This document shows, one piece after another, positions 43,664 to 52,840 of a stretch of DNA of 64,000 nt. The position numbers and the translations under genes are program-made. A model generated the notes under the pieces. That model saw nothing but the letters and a program-made list of their open reading frames with translations. It had not been told where the DNA came from and ran no database searches. How positions within the stretch are numbered: position 1 is the stretch's first letter; every line of letters begins with the position of its first letter. Where the stretch lies: contig NZ_RPDH01000001.1 of the NCBI RefSeq assembly GCF_003813775.1, positions 930,001-994,000 on the forward strand, in the 5' to 3' direction. Source of the stretch: Chitinophaga lutea (GTDB lineage: Bacteria; Bacteroidota; Bacteroidia; Chitinophagales; Chitinophagaceae).

Positions 43664-44986
43664 CTATTCCAGCCCGAACAGCCCCTGGTTCAGCAGCTGC
43701 AGGGTTTTTTCCTTGTGCTGCCCGCCTACCAGGATGGAAATGTTATGGCGGCTGCCGCCGTAGGAGATCATCCGTAAAGGCACTTCGTTCATCGCTTCAA
43801 ACAGCTTTTTGAGGATGGAAGGCGTAGCCGCCACTTCGTTGCCCACGATGGAAACGATCGCCTGGTGGTGGTCGAGTTCCACGGTACCGAAAGGCTGCAG
43901 TTCTTTCAGGATCTGATCGAGGTTCTTCTGATCGTCGATCGTGAGGGAAACGGCCACTTCGGAAGTGGTGATCATATCGATGGGCGTGCGGTATTTTTCG
44001 AACACCTCGAATATTTTGCGGAGGAACCCGTAAGCCAGCAGCATACGGCTAGATTTGATCTTGATGGCGATGATGCCGTCTTTCGCAGCGATGGCCTTCA
44101 CCCCGTTGCCGTTCGGCATTTCGGTAATGATGGTGCCTTTTGCTTCCGGCTGCATGGTGTTCAGCAGTTTCACGGGGATGTTAAAATGCTGTGCGGGCCA
44201 GATGGAAGCCGGGTGCAGGATCTTCGCGCCGAAGTAAGCCAGCTCGGCCGCTTCGTCGAACGACAGCTGGTCGATCGGGAAGGTTTTTTTCACGACGCGC
44301 GGGTCGTTATTGTGCATACCATCGATGTCTGTCCAGATCTGGATTTCAGACGCCCTGATGGCGGCGCCGATGAGGGAAGCGGAATAGTCGCTGCCGCCGC
44401 GTTTGAGGTTATCCACCTCTCCGCGTGCGTTGCGGCAGATATAACCCTGGGTGATGAACAGCGTGTCGCCTTTATGCTGATCGATCAGCGCGCTCAGTTT
44501 CACCTTCATGCGGGGGATTTCCGGCTCTTCGAACTCGTCGATGCTCATGAATTCCAGGGCAGGCAGCAATACGGCTTTGATGCCTGCGTCGTCGAGGTAG
44601 GCGCAGAACAGTTTGGTCGACAGCAGTTCGCCTTGCGCCAGGATGTCTTTATTGAGCGCTTCGTTGAAAGATATTCTCAGGATGATGTTCAGGAACTCAA
44701 AATGTTCGTCTACAATCGCCTTTGCTTTCTCACGGGCGGCCTCGCCTTTTACCAGTTCGGTGCAAAAGGTGCGGTAGTGGCTTTCCAGCTTGTCGATCTG
44801 CTGCTTGGCCTGTTCCTTCTTACCTTCCACCAGGGACTGGCTGATTTCCACAAGGGCGTTGGTGGTGCCCGACAATGCAGACAATACCACGATCTTGGCA
44901 TCGCTGTCTGCAGTGATCAACTTCGCTACGGCATGCATGCGCTCAGGTTTACCAACCGAGGTTCCGCCAAATTTTAAGACTTTCAT
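43664..44986 (-). CDS. lysC: aspartate kinase
   Basis: A 440-residue monofunctional aspartokinase, which phosphorylates aspartate at the entry to the lysine, threonine and methionine pathways. The kinase motif KFGGTSVG is at residues 4-11 and LKRGGSDYSASLIGAA marks the nucleotide and substrate site. Two ACT domains, for feedback regulation, fill the C-terminus (about 300-440). It ends the minus-strand operon with the Ldh-family dehydrogenase (24 nt upstream) and the DUF3467 gene. The gap 43548-43663 holds no gene. Confidence 0.95.
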   Translation of the reverse strand: MKVLKFGGTSVGKPERMHAVAKLITADSDAKIVVLSALSGTTNALVEISQSLVEGKKEQAKQQIDKLESHYRTFCTELVKGEAAREKAKAIVDEHFEFLNIILRISFNEALNKDILAQGELLSTKLFCAYLDDAGIKAVLLPALEFMSIDEFEEPEIPRMKVKLSALIDQHKGDTLFITQGYICRNARGEVDNLKRGGSDYSASLIGAAIRASEIQIWTDIDGMHNNDPRVVKKTFPIDQLSFDEAAELAYFGAKILHPASIWPAQHFNIPVKLLNTMQPEAKGTIITEMPNGNGVKAIAAKDGIIAIKIKSSRMLLAYGFLRKIFEVFEKYRTPIDMITTSEVAVSLTIDDQKNLDQILKELQPFGTVELDHHQAIVSIVGNEVAATPSILKKLFEAMNEVPLRMISYGGSRHNISILVGGQHKEKTLQLLNQGLFGLE

Positions 44987-45009
44987 TTGTAGTTAAGGTA
45001 TATATATGC

Positions 45010-46086
45010 TTAAAAATCAATTTTAAATTTCATCGCGATCTCTCCCAGGTCTTTTACCACGGGGGCCAGAAGGGGGATGCCGCTTTGGCGTCTTTCCGCT
45101 TCCATTTCCCGCTCCGGGTCGCCCGGGATCAGCACTTTCTCCTGTCCCTTCACGGTGGCGGCGTTCCGGAAGCGGCCTATCCAGTTGTCCATATGCGATT
45201 TGAACTCATCCGCCGGGCGGAAGGCGTCTACACGCATGGCGCCGAAGAAGTGGCCCAGGCCTTTACCCACCGGATCGGGCGGCAAAGGCAGGAAACTCAC
45301 GAATGGCGGCGCCCAGGGGCCGTAATTGGCGCCTGAAAACACGGCCGAAAATATATCAACTATTGCACCCAGGCAATACCCTTTATGACTTCCATGCTCC
45401 CGGTCGCCTCCCAGCGGCAGCAAAGCGCCCCCGCTTTTCAGTTCGTTGGGGTTGGTGCTGGGCACGCCCTGTTTGTCCTGGATCCACCCCAGCGGCGCTT
45501 CCTGCTCCTTGCGTTGCAGGATTTCCAGTTTGCCGTTGGCGGCGGTGGTGGTCGCGAAATCGGCCACAAATGCAGGCTGTTGGCCGGCAGGAATGGCTAC
45601 GGCGATGGGATTGGTACCGAGCATGCGCTCGGTGGCGAAGGTGGGCGCAACAAGAGGGCTGGCATTGGTCATCGCCATCCCGATCATATCGTGCTCCAGC
45701 GCCATCATGGCGTGATAACCGGCGATGCCGAAGTGATTGGAGTTCCGCACGCTCACCCAGCCGGTACCGGCCGTGCGGGCCTTTTCCAGGGCCACTTTCA
45801 TGGCGAAGGGGGCTATCACCAGCCCAAGGCCGCTATCACCGTCCACTACCGCCGTGCTGGGCGTTTCATGCACGATCCTGATATCGGGCCTGGCGTTGAT
45901 GCGGCCGGCTTCCCAGAGGCGGATATAGCCCGACAATCGTGCTACCCCATGGGAATCGATGCCGCGGAGGTCGGCGGACAATAACACCGTTGTGGCCAGT
46001 GCGGCCTCTTCCGGCGAGCAGCCCATCTTTGTAAATACATCCTGGGTAAATGCGTGCAGGTGCTCGTAAGGAAAAACTTGTTCCAT
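45010..46086 (-). CDS. Ldh-family NAD(P)-dependent oxidoreductase (malate/L-lactate dehydrogenase type)
   Basis: A 358-residue member of the type 2 malate/L-lactate/ureidoglycolate dehydrogenase family, which is unrelated to the Rossmann-fold LDHs. Visible blocks are DSHGVARLSGYI (with the catalytic His), NSNHFGIAGYHAM and MTNASPLVAP. The exact substrate cannot be set from sequence: malate, 2-ketogluconate, delta-1-piperideine-2-carboxylate and others are known in the family. It starts 9 nt after DUF3467 and precedes lysC by 24 nt, which hints at amino-acid metabolism, perhaps on the lysine side. Confidence 0.9.
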   Translation of the reverse strand: MEQVFPYEHLHAFTQDVFTKMGCSPEEAALATTVLLSADLRGIDSHGVARLSGYIRLWEAGRINARPDIRIVHETPSTAVVDGDSGLGLVIAPFAMKVALEKARTAGTGWVSVRNSNHFGIAGYHAMMALEHDMIGMAMTNASPLVAPTFATERMLGTNPIAVAIPAGQQPAFVADFATTTAANGKLEILQRKEQEAPLGWIQDKQGVPSTNPNELKSGGALLPLGGDREHGSHKGYCLGAIVDIFSAVFSGANYGPWAPPFVSFLPLPPDPVGKGLGHFFGAMRVDAFRPADEFKSHMDNWIGRFRNAATVKGQEKVLIPGDPEREMEAERRQSGIPLLAPVVKDLGEIAMKFKIDF

Positions 46087-46095
46087 GCTCTTGAA

Positions 46096-46407
46096 TTATG
46101 CCTGCGCGGTAGGACCACCGAAATTCATCGGGATGGAAACAGGTTCCTGGTCCTGGATGGTGCCATGTGCGGATTCGTATTTTTTAATATTATCAACCAT
46201 TGCCTTCATCAGCCGCTTGGCGTGCTGGGGCGTAAGAATGATACGCGACTTCACCTTGGCCTTCGGAAGGCCGGGCATCACATTAATAAAATCTACCACA
46301 AACTCTGACGGTGAATGTGTTATGATTGCCAGATTGGCATATGTCCCGTCTGCAATTTCCTCACTCAGCTCAATATTGAGCTGCTGTTGCTCTTCTTGTT
46401 TTTCCAT
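46096..46407 (-). CDS. DUF3467 protein
   Basis: A 103-residue protein of the DUF3467 family, widespread in Bacteroidota and of unknown function. It begins with a glutamine/glutamate-rich stretch (MEKQEEQQQLNIEL) and contains AIITHSPSEFVVDF and ILTPQHAKRLMKAM, the conserved core. The start is set at 46407; upstream codons run into the terminator of the previous operon. It heads a three-gene operon with the Ldh-family dehydrogenase and lysC. Confidence 0.88.
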   Translation of the reverse strand: MEKQEEQQQLNIELSEEIADGTYANLAIITHSPSEFVVDFINVMPGLPKAKVKSRIILTPQHAKRLMKAMVDNIKKYESAHGTIQDQEPVSIPMNFGGPTAQA

Positions 46408-46460
46408 TATGGGTGGATTAATACGGTACAAAAATATAAAAAGCCTTTTTAATGCCACGA

Positions 46461-46494
46461 AAAAAAGGCCGGCCCCACGGGGAGGCCGACCTTT
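46461..46494 (-). terminator. terminator of the third SusC/SusD operon
   Basis: Read on the minus strand, AAAGGTCGGCCTCCCC pairs imperfectly with GGGGCCGGCCTTT and runs into a T-tract. It lies about 80 nt after the lipoprotein stop and ahead of the DUF3467 gene. Confidence 0.8.
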
Positions 46495-46575
46495 GACATT
46501 GTAGCCACGTAGCTTCAAAATCTAAATCATGCTATAAAAAAGCCACAGAGGCTAAAGTCCGGACGGAACAACTGC

Positions 46576-47454
46576 TTATTTGCGGGTAATGGTTTCCCGT
46601 ACGATACGCGGCGCGGCGGTGTTATACGCATAGTTCAGCGTAAACGATTTGGTGGCCGGGTCGTATTTGTTCACCCCGTAGCTCATGTCGATGTTCGGCG
46701 TAGCGCCTGCGGGCACGAGGGTTACGGAATTATCGGCATTGATGGTGATTTTCATCTGGTAGCCGGAACCACCCAGGTCGCCCAGGTTGGCCAGTACGGT
46801 ACGGGGACCGATGGTTTGCAGTAACTTCTCCTCGTCGATGGCCCTCGGACCATTTACGGGGTGGAAGAACGTACCGCTTGCCTGGTATTTGCCGTCCCAT
46901 TCGTTCTTGATGATCACTTCCACCAGCGCCACTTTTTTCGAGGAGGTCACCACCCCGTTCACGGCTTCCGTCATCACGAACGGCATGGCGTACTGTTTGG
47001 TGAGGTCGAGCAGGCCGGTGTTGATGTTGATCTTGATCGACTTGGAGATTTCACCGCTGGGGAACTTCAGATCGTACACCCCGTTGGCAAAAGGTACCGA
47101 GGGATCCAGCGTATAGGAATTGGCCGGCAGCGGAATGAACGTCCGGTGGCGGGAAGCGTTGATCTTGGTGATCAGGTTGGGATCTGCGCTGAGCTTCACC
47201 GATGTTTCCCCATTCAGCACCGCTGCATTATGCGGCGCCCTCACCACTTCGAGTACGTTCAGGGCCTGCGGGCTGTTTTTATAATCCACACCTACGATGA
47301 TCATGGAATCTTTCACGGCAGGGATGCTGACGATGGTTTGCCCGGCGCCGTTCATGCCTTCTTCCTTATCGCAGGAAACGATGCCCGCACAAACGCCCAG
47401 GAGCAGCAGTGCTGTTTTGCAGTATTTAACTATGATTTGCATAACTGATTTCAT
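46576..47454 (-). CDS. surface lipoprotein with DUF1735-like N-terminal domain (SusE-position)
   Basis: A 292-residue lipoprotein with lipobox IVSC (Cys28). The first half resembles DUF1735 Ig-like domains of Bacteroidota glycan-binding lipoproteins (VDYKNSPQALNV, then SYTLDPSVPFANGVYDLKF). The second half resembles the DUF4361-type domain seen after it, ending in NTAAPRIVRETITRK. It is third in a SusC-SusD-lipoprotein operon, 18 nt after SusD, where accessory surface binding proteins are usually found. Binding of a glycan is probable by family, but the ligand is unknown. Confidence 0.82.
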   Translation of the reverse strand: MKSVMQIIVKYCKTALLLLGVCAGIVSCDKEEGMNGAGQTIVSIPAVKDSMIIVGVDYKNSPQALNVLEVVRAPHNAAVLNGETSVKLSADPNLITKINASRHRTFIPLPANSYTLDPSVPFANGVYDLKFPSGEISKSIKININTGLLDLTKQYAMPFVMTEAVNGVVTSSKKVALVEVIIKNEWDGKYQASGTFFHPVNGPRAIDEEKLLQTIGPRTVLANLGDLGGSGYQMKITINADNSVTLVPAGATPNIDMSYGVNKYDPATKSFTLNYAYNTAAPRIVRETITRK

Positions 47455-47472
47455 TTAGCTTTAAAAGGTAAC

Positions 47473-48954
47473 CTACTTGTCCCACCAAACTTTGGTATCG
47501 TGCGTATCGCCACCCATGCGGCTTACGGCTTCGTCGTACGCTGTTTTGTTGAGCGTGATCTCATTCACGGGGAATGCATACCGGCGGGGGATTTTTTTGC
47601 TGGCGTTCACAGCATGAATGGTGGGTTTGAGGAAGGGCCAGCCGGTCCTTCTCCATTCAGCCCAGCCTTCCCAGCCATTGGGATAGAGCGCGATCCATTT
47701 CTGGGTGCCCAGTTTCCTTTCGCGCTCGCCACCGGCCCAGGAGATTTTGGCGTCGGCGATGTAAGCATCATATTTGGCCTGATCGAACACACCCCATTGC
47801 TGCCAGGATGCTTTGATGGCATCTTTGTACAGTTGCTCGGCGTTCTCGCCGGTCCAGCCCAGCAGCGCCGCTTCGGAGCGGCACAGCAGGATCTGTGCGG
47901 CAGTGATCACGTAGTCGGGAGAAGTTTCACCCGTGATGGCGTCGCCTACTTCGGAGTAAGAAGGATGGGAAGCAGACCAGTCGATCAGCAGCTCACGGGT
48001 CAAACCGTAAGGCACCCCGATGATCTGTCCGCCGTGCGGGTTGCTGTATACATTCACACGGGGATCCGCGTACAGTTTTAAGGTATCCGCAAAGGTGGCG
48101 CTGATCGCGTAGTCGCTGCGGCCGTCGTACATCTGGTACCAGGGGTTTTTGAAAGAACCGCCGGGCCATTTCATGTTCACGTTTTCGCTGTTGAGATCCA
48201 CCAGGCCGGCGGGATCCGCCAGTGCAGCCTGGAATTCCTTTTTGCCGATATCGCCGGCTTCCGCATTGCGTTTGGACAGGCGGAGCGCCAGTATCATCCG
48301 CAGGGAATTACCGAAACGTTTCCAGTCCGCCACATTGCCCTTGAACAGGATGTCGCCTTTCAGCGAGGCCCCGTTGTCGAACTGTGCGATCGCTTCTTTC
48401 AGTTCCTTGAAAAGATCCGTATAGATGTCTTTCTGTGCGTCGTATTTCGGCGTCACTTTACCGGTGAGCGCTTCGGTATAAGGCACGTCGCCCCACTGGT
48501 CCGTTACCAGCGCAAAGAAATATGCTTTCAAAATACGCGCGGCGGCCAGCTGGTTCGCGTTGGAACCGCCGGAGATTACCGTCGGCAGCGATTTGGTAGC
48601 ATCGTCGCTGTTGTATTTGATGATCTGGTACAGATCTTCGAGCGGACCGGCGTAGAACGGCGCCCAGTTCCGCGCCGTCACGGAATACTGTGATTCGTCC
48701 GGGTACTGGGTTTGTGAGTTATACTGCACGTACATCGCTCCTTCGTTGAGGAAACGCACGTCGAACGCATACGTTGCCGTCATAGCCCTGCCGCTGCCCA
48801 TGTACTGTAACGCACCGGTCAGCAAAGCAGATGTAACGGGTTCTTTGGTAGAGTTCGGCGATACGTTGGTATCTCCGAAATCGCGGCAGGCTTCCATGCT
48901 GAACAGTGCCGTGCTCAGCAATCCGATATATAATGGCCTCAAATATTTTTTCAT
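47473..48954 (-). CDS. SusD-like lipoprotein, SusD-like_2 family, third locus
   Basis: A 493-residue lipoprotein with lipobox MEAC (Cys23). The opening after the lipid anchor, RDFGDTNVSPNSTKEP, and the later segment WIALYPNGWEGWAEWRRTG are typical of the SusD-like_2 branch rather than the classical SusD at the other two loci. It pairs with the SusC 11 nt upstream. No enzyme genes accompany it. Confidence 0.94.
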   Translation of the reverse strand: MKKYLRPLYIGLLSTALFSMEACRDFGDTNVSPNSTKEPVTSALLTGALQYMGSGRAMTATYAFDVRFLNEGAMYVQYNSQTQYPDESQYSVTARNWAPFYAGPLEDLYQIIKYNSDDATKSLPTVISGGSNANQLAAARILKAYFFALVTDQWGDVPYTEALTGKVTPKYDAQKDIYTDLFKELKEAIAQFDNGASLKGDILFKGNVADWKRFGNSLRMILALRLSKRNAEAGDIGKKEFQAALADPAGLVDLNSENVNMKWPGGSFKNPWYQMYDGRSDYAISATFADTLKLYADPRVNVYSNPHGGQIIGVPYGLTRELLIDWSASHPSYSEVGDAITGETSPDYVITAAQILLCRSEAALLGWTGENAEQLYKDAIKASWQQWGVFDQAKYDAYIADAKISWAGGERERKLGTQKWIALYPNGWEGWAEWRRTGWPFLKPTIHAVNASKKIPRRYAFPVNEITLNKTAYDEAVSRMGGDTHDTKVWWDK

Positions 48955-48965
48955 GATCTGATTTT

Positions 48966-51900
48966 TTAGAATCCTAACTTGATATTTAAACCGATGGAAC
49001 GAACGCCGGGCATCTGACCGTTTTCACCGAAACGACCGGACAGCTCGGACGGGTCAAAGCCTTTCTCTTCTGCGTGAATCAACCACACGTTTCTTGCCAC
49101 AACAGAAACATTCGCACGGGTAAATATTTTCTTCGTCATTTTAGATACCGGGAAGTTGTAGCCGAGGCTTACTTCGCGCAGTTTGATGAAAGATGCGTCA
49201 TAGATAGACATGTCCGCGATGTTTGAGTTGGTGCGGAACTGATGCCAGTAGGTTTGTGCGTCCACATATGTTTTAACGGGTTTGCCGTCTTCATCCACAC
49301 CGGATACAGCTACACCACCGCCATCGGCCACCGGGTCACGAACCGGGATGCCTTTGTCGTTCAGCACGGCAGTTTTAGCGGTCAGGCCGGAGAAGGAGCC
49401 CCAGAAATCAGACAGGGAGAAATATTTGCCGCCTTTCTGGAAGTCTACCACTGCGGAGAGGTTGAATCCTTTGTATTCGAAGGAGTTGAACCAGCCGCCG
49501 GTGAAGTCGGGCAGTACGGAACCGAAGTAGAGGTTCTGCTCCATCATGTAGGTGCCGTCTGTATTCAGTACCGGCTGGCCATTGAGGCGTTTGATACCGT
49601 TACCGCGGAGCTGGCCCCAGGTTTCACCTTCTTTATGCACCACTGTCGCCACGCCGAAAGCCACGGCGGCACCGCCTCTGTCGCCATTCGGAAGGGTATA
49701 GGTTTTCACGTCTTCCGTCAGTTCCACCACTTTGGAGGTGCCTTTGGCGAAGTTTAGCGTGGTTTCCCAGGTGAAGTCTTTCGATTTAACAGGAACGCCT
49801 GTCAGTAACACTTCGATACCGCTCCTTTGCAGCCTGCCGGCGTTGATGGTTTTGGTAACGAAGCCGCTGGCGTTGGATACGTTCACGGTCAGGATTTCAT
49901 CCTTTTTATCTTCGTTGTAGTATGTAAACTCAGCACCCAGGCGGCTGTTGAAAAAACGTACGTCCGCACCGATCTCGAAAGAACCGGAGAGCGAAGGCCT
50001 GATTTCCGAGTTAGGCAGGGTGTTGGGCGTTTGCATGATAGAGTTGCCGTCGAAGAGGTTGGAGCCTACGGTGTACAGCAGGTCGAGACCGTACGGGTCG
50101 AGGTCGGAACCGATCTTGGCGTAGCTGCCCCTGATCTTGCCGTAGTTCAGTGCGGGGAAACCTTCTTTCAGCCATTCGCTGAAGATCACGCTCGCACCCA
50201 CGGAAGGATACCAGTAAGAGTTGTTATCCTTGGGCAGCGCGGAGCTGATGTCGTTACGCAGCGACATATCGAGGAAGTAGGTTTCTTTCCAGCCCAGTGT
50301 TGCACGGCCGTAAGCGCTCCGTACCGTTTTGTTGGTGCGGTTGTTACGGTAAGAGATCGGGTCTTTCGAGTTGCTGAGCGCAAACAGGTCCGGTACAGTG
50401 AAACCATTGTTGGTATTGGCCTGTATTTCGGAAAATTTGTTTTTGCGGACGTTACCACCGAGGTTCACATCCACGCTCAGGCCGTCGAAGAAGTTATTGG
50501 TGTATGTGGCCAGTACTTCGAAGTTGTCTTCGCGGGTGAGCGTCTGACGGGTGTCGTAGCCCTGTTTGATACCCGTTTGGGTAGCACTCGTTTCGATGAT
50601 ATAAGGCGTTTTGTTTTCGTAGTTGGTATTGAGCTCGTTCCTTCTTACAAAACCGGCGATACGGAAGTGATCGTTCAGTTTGTAGGTAAGGCTGAGATCA
50701 CCGAAGAGGCGGTTCCTGTTCTGGATATTTTCGATGTTATCGAAATAGGAGAACGGGTTGTACCAATAGTTACCGCCGTAGAACTTCAGCTCGTTGGCGG
50801 AGGTATAGGAATCCGGGTTCAGGTGGTTCCAGCTGGCCAGTGAGCCCTGGGGCGCGCGGAGGTTCCGGTATTGCTTCAGTTTAGCCATATCCAGGTCGCG
50901 GTGGAACCACTGGTTGAATGAACCGGTGGAGTTGTTGGAATAACCGTCGATGAACTCACCGTCGAGCTTTTCCGTTACGTAATACACGTTGGAAGCGATG
51001 GTGAAGTGTTTGCCGAGGTCGAACGAGTTTTGTGTAGAGAGGCTGTATTTGCTCAGTTTGGAGCCCGGCATCACACCCTGGCGTTCCAGGTTGGTGAGTG
51101 ACACGCGGATGCTGTAACCATCGTCCGCCTTGCTGAAGTTGATGTTGTTGTTCGCAGAAATACCGGTGTTGTAGAAGTCGCGCACGTTATTTTTCTGCGG
51201 CAGCAGTTTGGCGGTTTTACCGAATTCCGCGCCGGGATACCAGGCGTACCAGGGAATATATTCCTGGCCTACCATGCGTGGGCCCCAGCTGGCGTCATCG
51301 GAATAATCGTGATAGAATTTGCCGTCGAGCGCCTTCCAGGAATCAGGCTGGCCCGGCTGCCAGGTGTAGCGGCTGAGCTCGTATTTACCACCGCCCGCGT
51401 ATTCGTTCTGATAATTCATCAGGTTGGTAACGCGGTCGAAAGTGGTGGTGGAGTTGAGTTCCAGGCCGATACCGGATTGACGGCGGCCTTTTTTGGAGGT
51501 GACGATCACCACGCCCGCATCTGCGCGCTGGCCGTACAGCGCCGTAGCGTTGGGGCCTTTCAGCACAGATACGTTTTCAACATCGTCCATATTGATGTCG
51601 TCCGGATTTACCGGCGTACCATCCAATACAAACAATGGGTTTTTATCCTGGAGCGAACCGGCGCCGCGCAGACGAACCACTGCGCCTTCGCCGATCTTCG
51701 CTCCGGATTGACCCATAATTTGTACCCCGGCTACTTTACCAGCCAGTGAGGAGTTGATGTTGGTTTCGCGGGTTAATGCCAGTTTGGCCGCATCTACCTG
51801 TTGCACTGCGTAGGATACGGATTTCTGGCTGCGCTTGATACCCAGGGCCGTTACGACTACTTCCTGGAGGTTGGTGTTATCAGGCGCGAGTGTGACGTTC

Positions 51901-52169
51901 AGGTTGGACTCACTGCCGGCTGCCACTTCTTTCAGCGTAAACCCGATGCTTCTGATCACGAGAACGGTGTTGTTCCCGGTTACATTGAGTTTGAAATTGC
52001 CGTTTTGATCTGTGGTAGTACCTGAAGTAGTGCCTTTTACCTGGACGGTGGCGAACGGTACAGGGGCCCCATCTTCCCCTATCACCTTACCTGTCACCTG
52101 GCGCTGCTGTGCATAGGCCAACGTGACAATCACCATAAGCATGGCGATGAAAAGCAAAGCTTTTTTCAT
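48966..52169 (-). CDS. SusC/RagA-type TonB-dependent transporter, third locus
   Basis: A 1067-residue outer-membrane transporter with a signal peptide (about residues 1-20), a carboxypeptidase-regulatory-like domain (VTGKVIGEDGAPVPFATVQV), a plug domain (SVLKGPNATALYGQRADAGV) and a barrel ending in an aromatic residue (IGLNIKLGF). There is no STN domain. It is first in the operon with the SusD-like_2 protein and the DUF1735-like lipoprotein. A long AT-rich region upstream probably holds its promoter. Confidence 0.95.
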   Translation of the reverse strand: MKKALLFIAMLMVIVTLAYAQQRQVTGKVIGEDGAPVPFATVQVKGTTSGTTTDQNGNFKLNVTGNNTVLVIRSIGFTLKEVAAGSESNLNVTLAPDNTNLQEVVVTALGIKRSQKSVSYAVQQVDAAKLALTRETNINSSLAGKVAGVQIMGQSGAKIGEGAVVRLRGAGSLQDKNPLFVLDGTPVNPDDINMDDVENVSVLKGPNATALYGQRADAGVVIVTSKKGRRQSGIGLELNSTTTFDRVTNLMNYQNEYAGGGKYELSRYTWQPGQPDSWKALDGKFYHDYSDDASWGPRMVGQEYIPWYAWYPGAEFGKTAKLLPQKNNVRDFYNTGISANNNINFSKADDGYSIRVSLTNLERQGVMPGSKLSKYSLSTQNSFDLGKHFTIASNVYYVTEKLDGEFIDGYSNNSTGSFNQWFHRDLDMAKLKQYRNLRAPQGSLASWNHLNPDSYTSANELKFYGGNYWYNPFSYFDNIENIQNRNRLFGDLSLTYKLNDHFRIAGFVRRNELNTNYENKTPYIIETSATQTGIKQGYDTRQTLTREDNFEVLATYTNNFFDGLSVDVNLGGNVRKNKFSEIQANTNNGFTVPDLFALSNSKDPISYRNNRTNKTVRSAYGRATLGWKETYFLDMSLRNDISSALPKDNNSYWYPSVGASVIFSEWLKEGFPALNYGKIRGSYAKIGSDLDPYGLDLLYTVGSNLFDGNSIMQTPNTLPNSEIRPSLSGSFEIGADVRFFNSRLGAEFTYYNEDKKDEILTVNVSNASGFVTKTINAGRLQRSGIEVLLTGVPVKSKDFTWETTLNFAKGTSKVVELTEDVKTYTLPNGDRGGAAVAFGVATVVHKEGETWGQLRGNGIKRLNGQPVLNTDGTYMMEQNLYFGSVLPDFTGGWFNSFEYKGFNLSAVVDFQKGGKYFSLSDFWGSFSGLTAKTAVLNDKGIPVRDPVADGGGVAVSGVDEDGKPVKTYVDAQTYWHQFRTNSNIADMSIYDASFIKLREVSLGYNFPVSKMTKKIFTRANVSVVARNVWLIHAEEKGFDPSELSGRFGENGQMPGVRSIGLNIKLGF

Positions 52170-52840
52170 AAAAAGAGATTCAGATTTTGGATGATGAACT
52201 TGTAATACTAAAAATTGGCGGTAATAGAATGAATTAAATAATGTCAGATTGGATTTAGGTCATAGCGATGATTTAGATTTTGTTTAAAATTGATTAGCGG
52301 TTGATATAAAATAATGTCTGATCATATAGGTTTTACGGTTAGCATGTTGCATACGTTTCCCGTAATAAAATTGCTTTATTACAAACCTGGGTTGCTACAA
52401 TAAGTAAGGTTCATGGTAATAGAATGGCGATCTTTACCGTCGGTTGACTAAACGTTGAGATGCTCTGGATAACTTATTTCTCGGTTTAAATTTTGGCTTA
52501 TTAATTTTCTCTCTTACCCCTAATTATTTCAGCGTTCAATTTTCGCTCCCTTCAAGTTCAGTATTTTGGATGACATTTGTAAGATAGGATTTTTTTTATT
52601 TTCAAAAATACATGGGTTAAAATAATGTTAAATCACATCAACTAGATAATTTCACAAGCGCATGTGAATCAACAAGATAAGATGATAATATTATTTAAAA
52701 AAATATTTATCCCTGTTTCACCCTCATGGTAAAAAGTGGCTGATTCTACTGATAATTCGGGATTTTTCGGGAGGTCGCGAACGACGATATGTTAATGCTT
52801 TGCTGGCAAGCGATCTGCCGGTTGCAAATTTGCAAGTTCT
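52170..52840. other. AT-rich intergenic region upstream of the third SusC
   Basis: This 671-bp gap lies between the SusC start and the stop of the helix-hairpin-helix gene. It is markedly more AT-rich than the genes on either side. I see no coding frame. A 14-bp perfect palindrome, TTGCAAATTTGCAA, lies at 52822-52835 close to the stop of the gene to the right. The promoter of the minus-strand SusC operon must lie here, but I cannot pick one with confidence. Confidence 0.6.
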
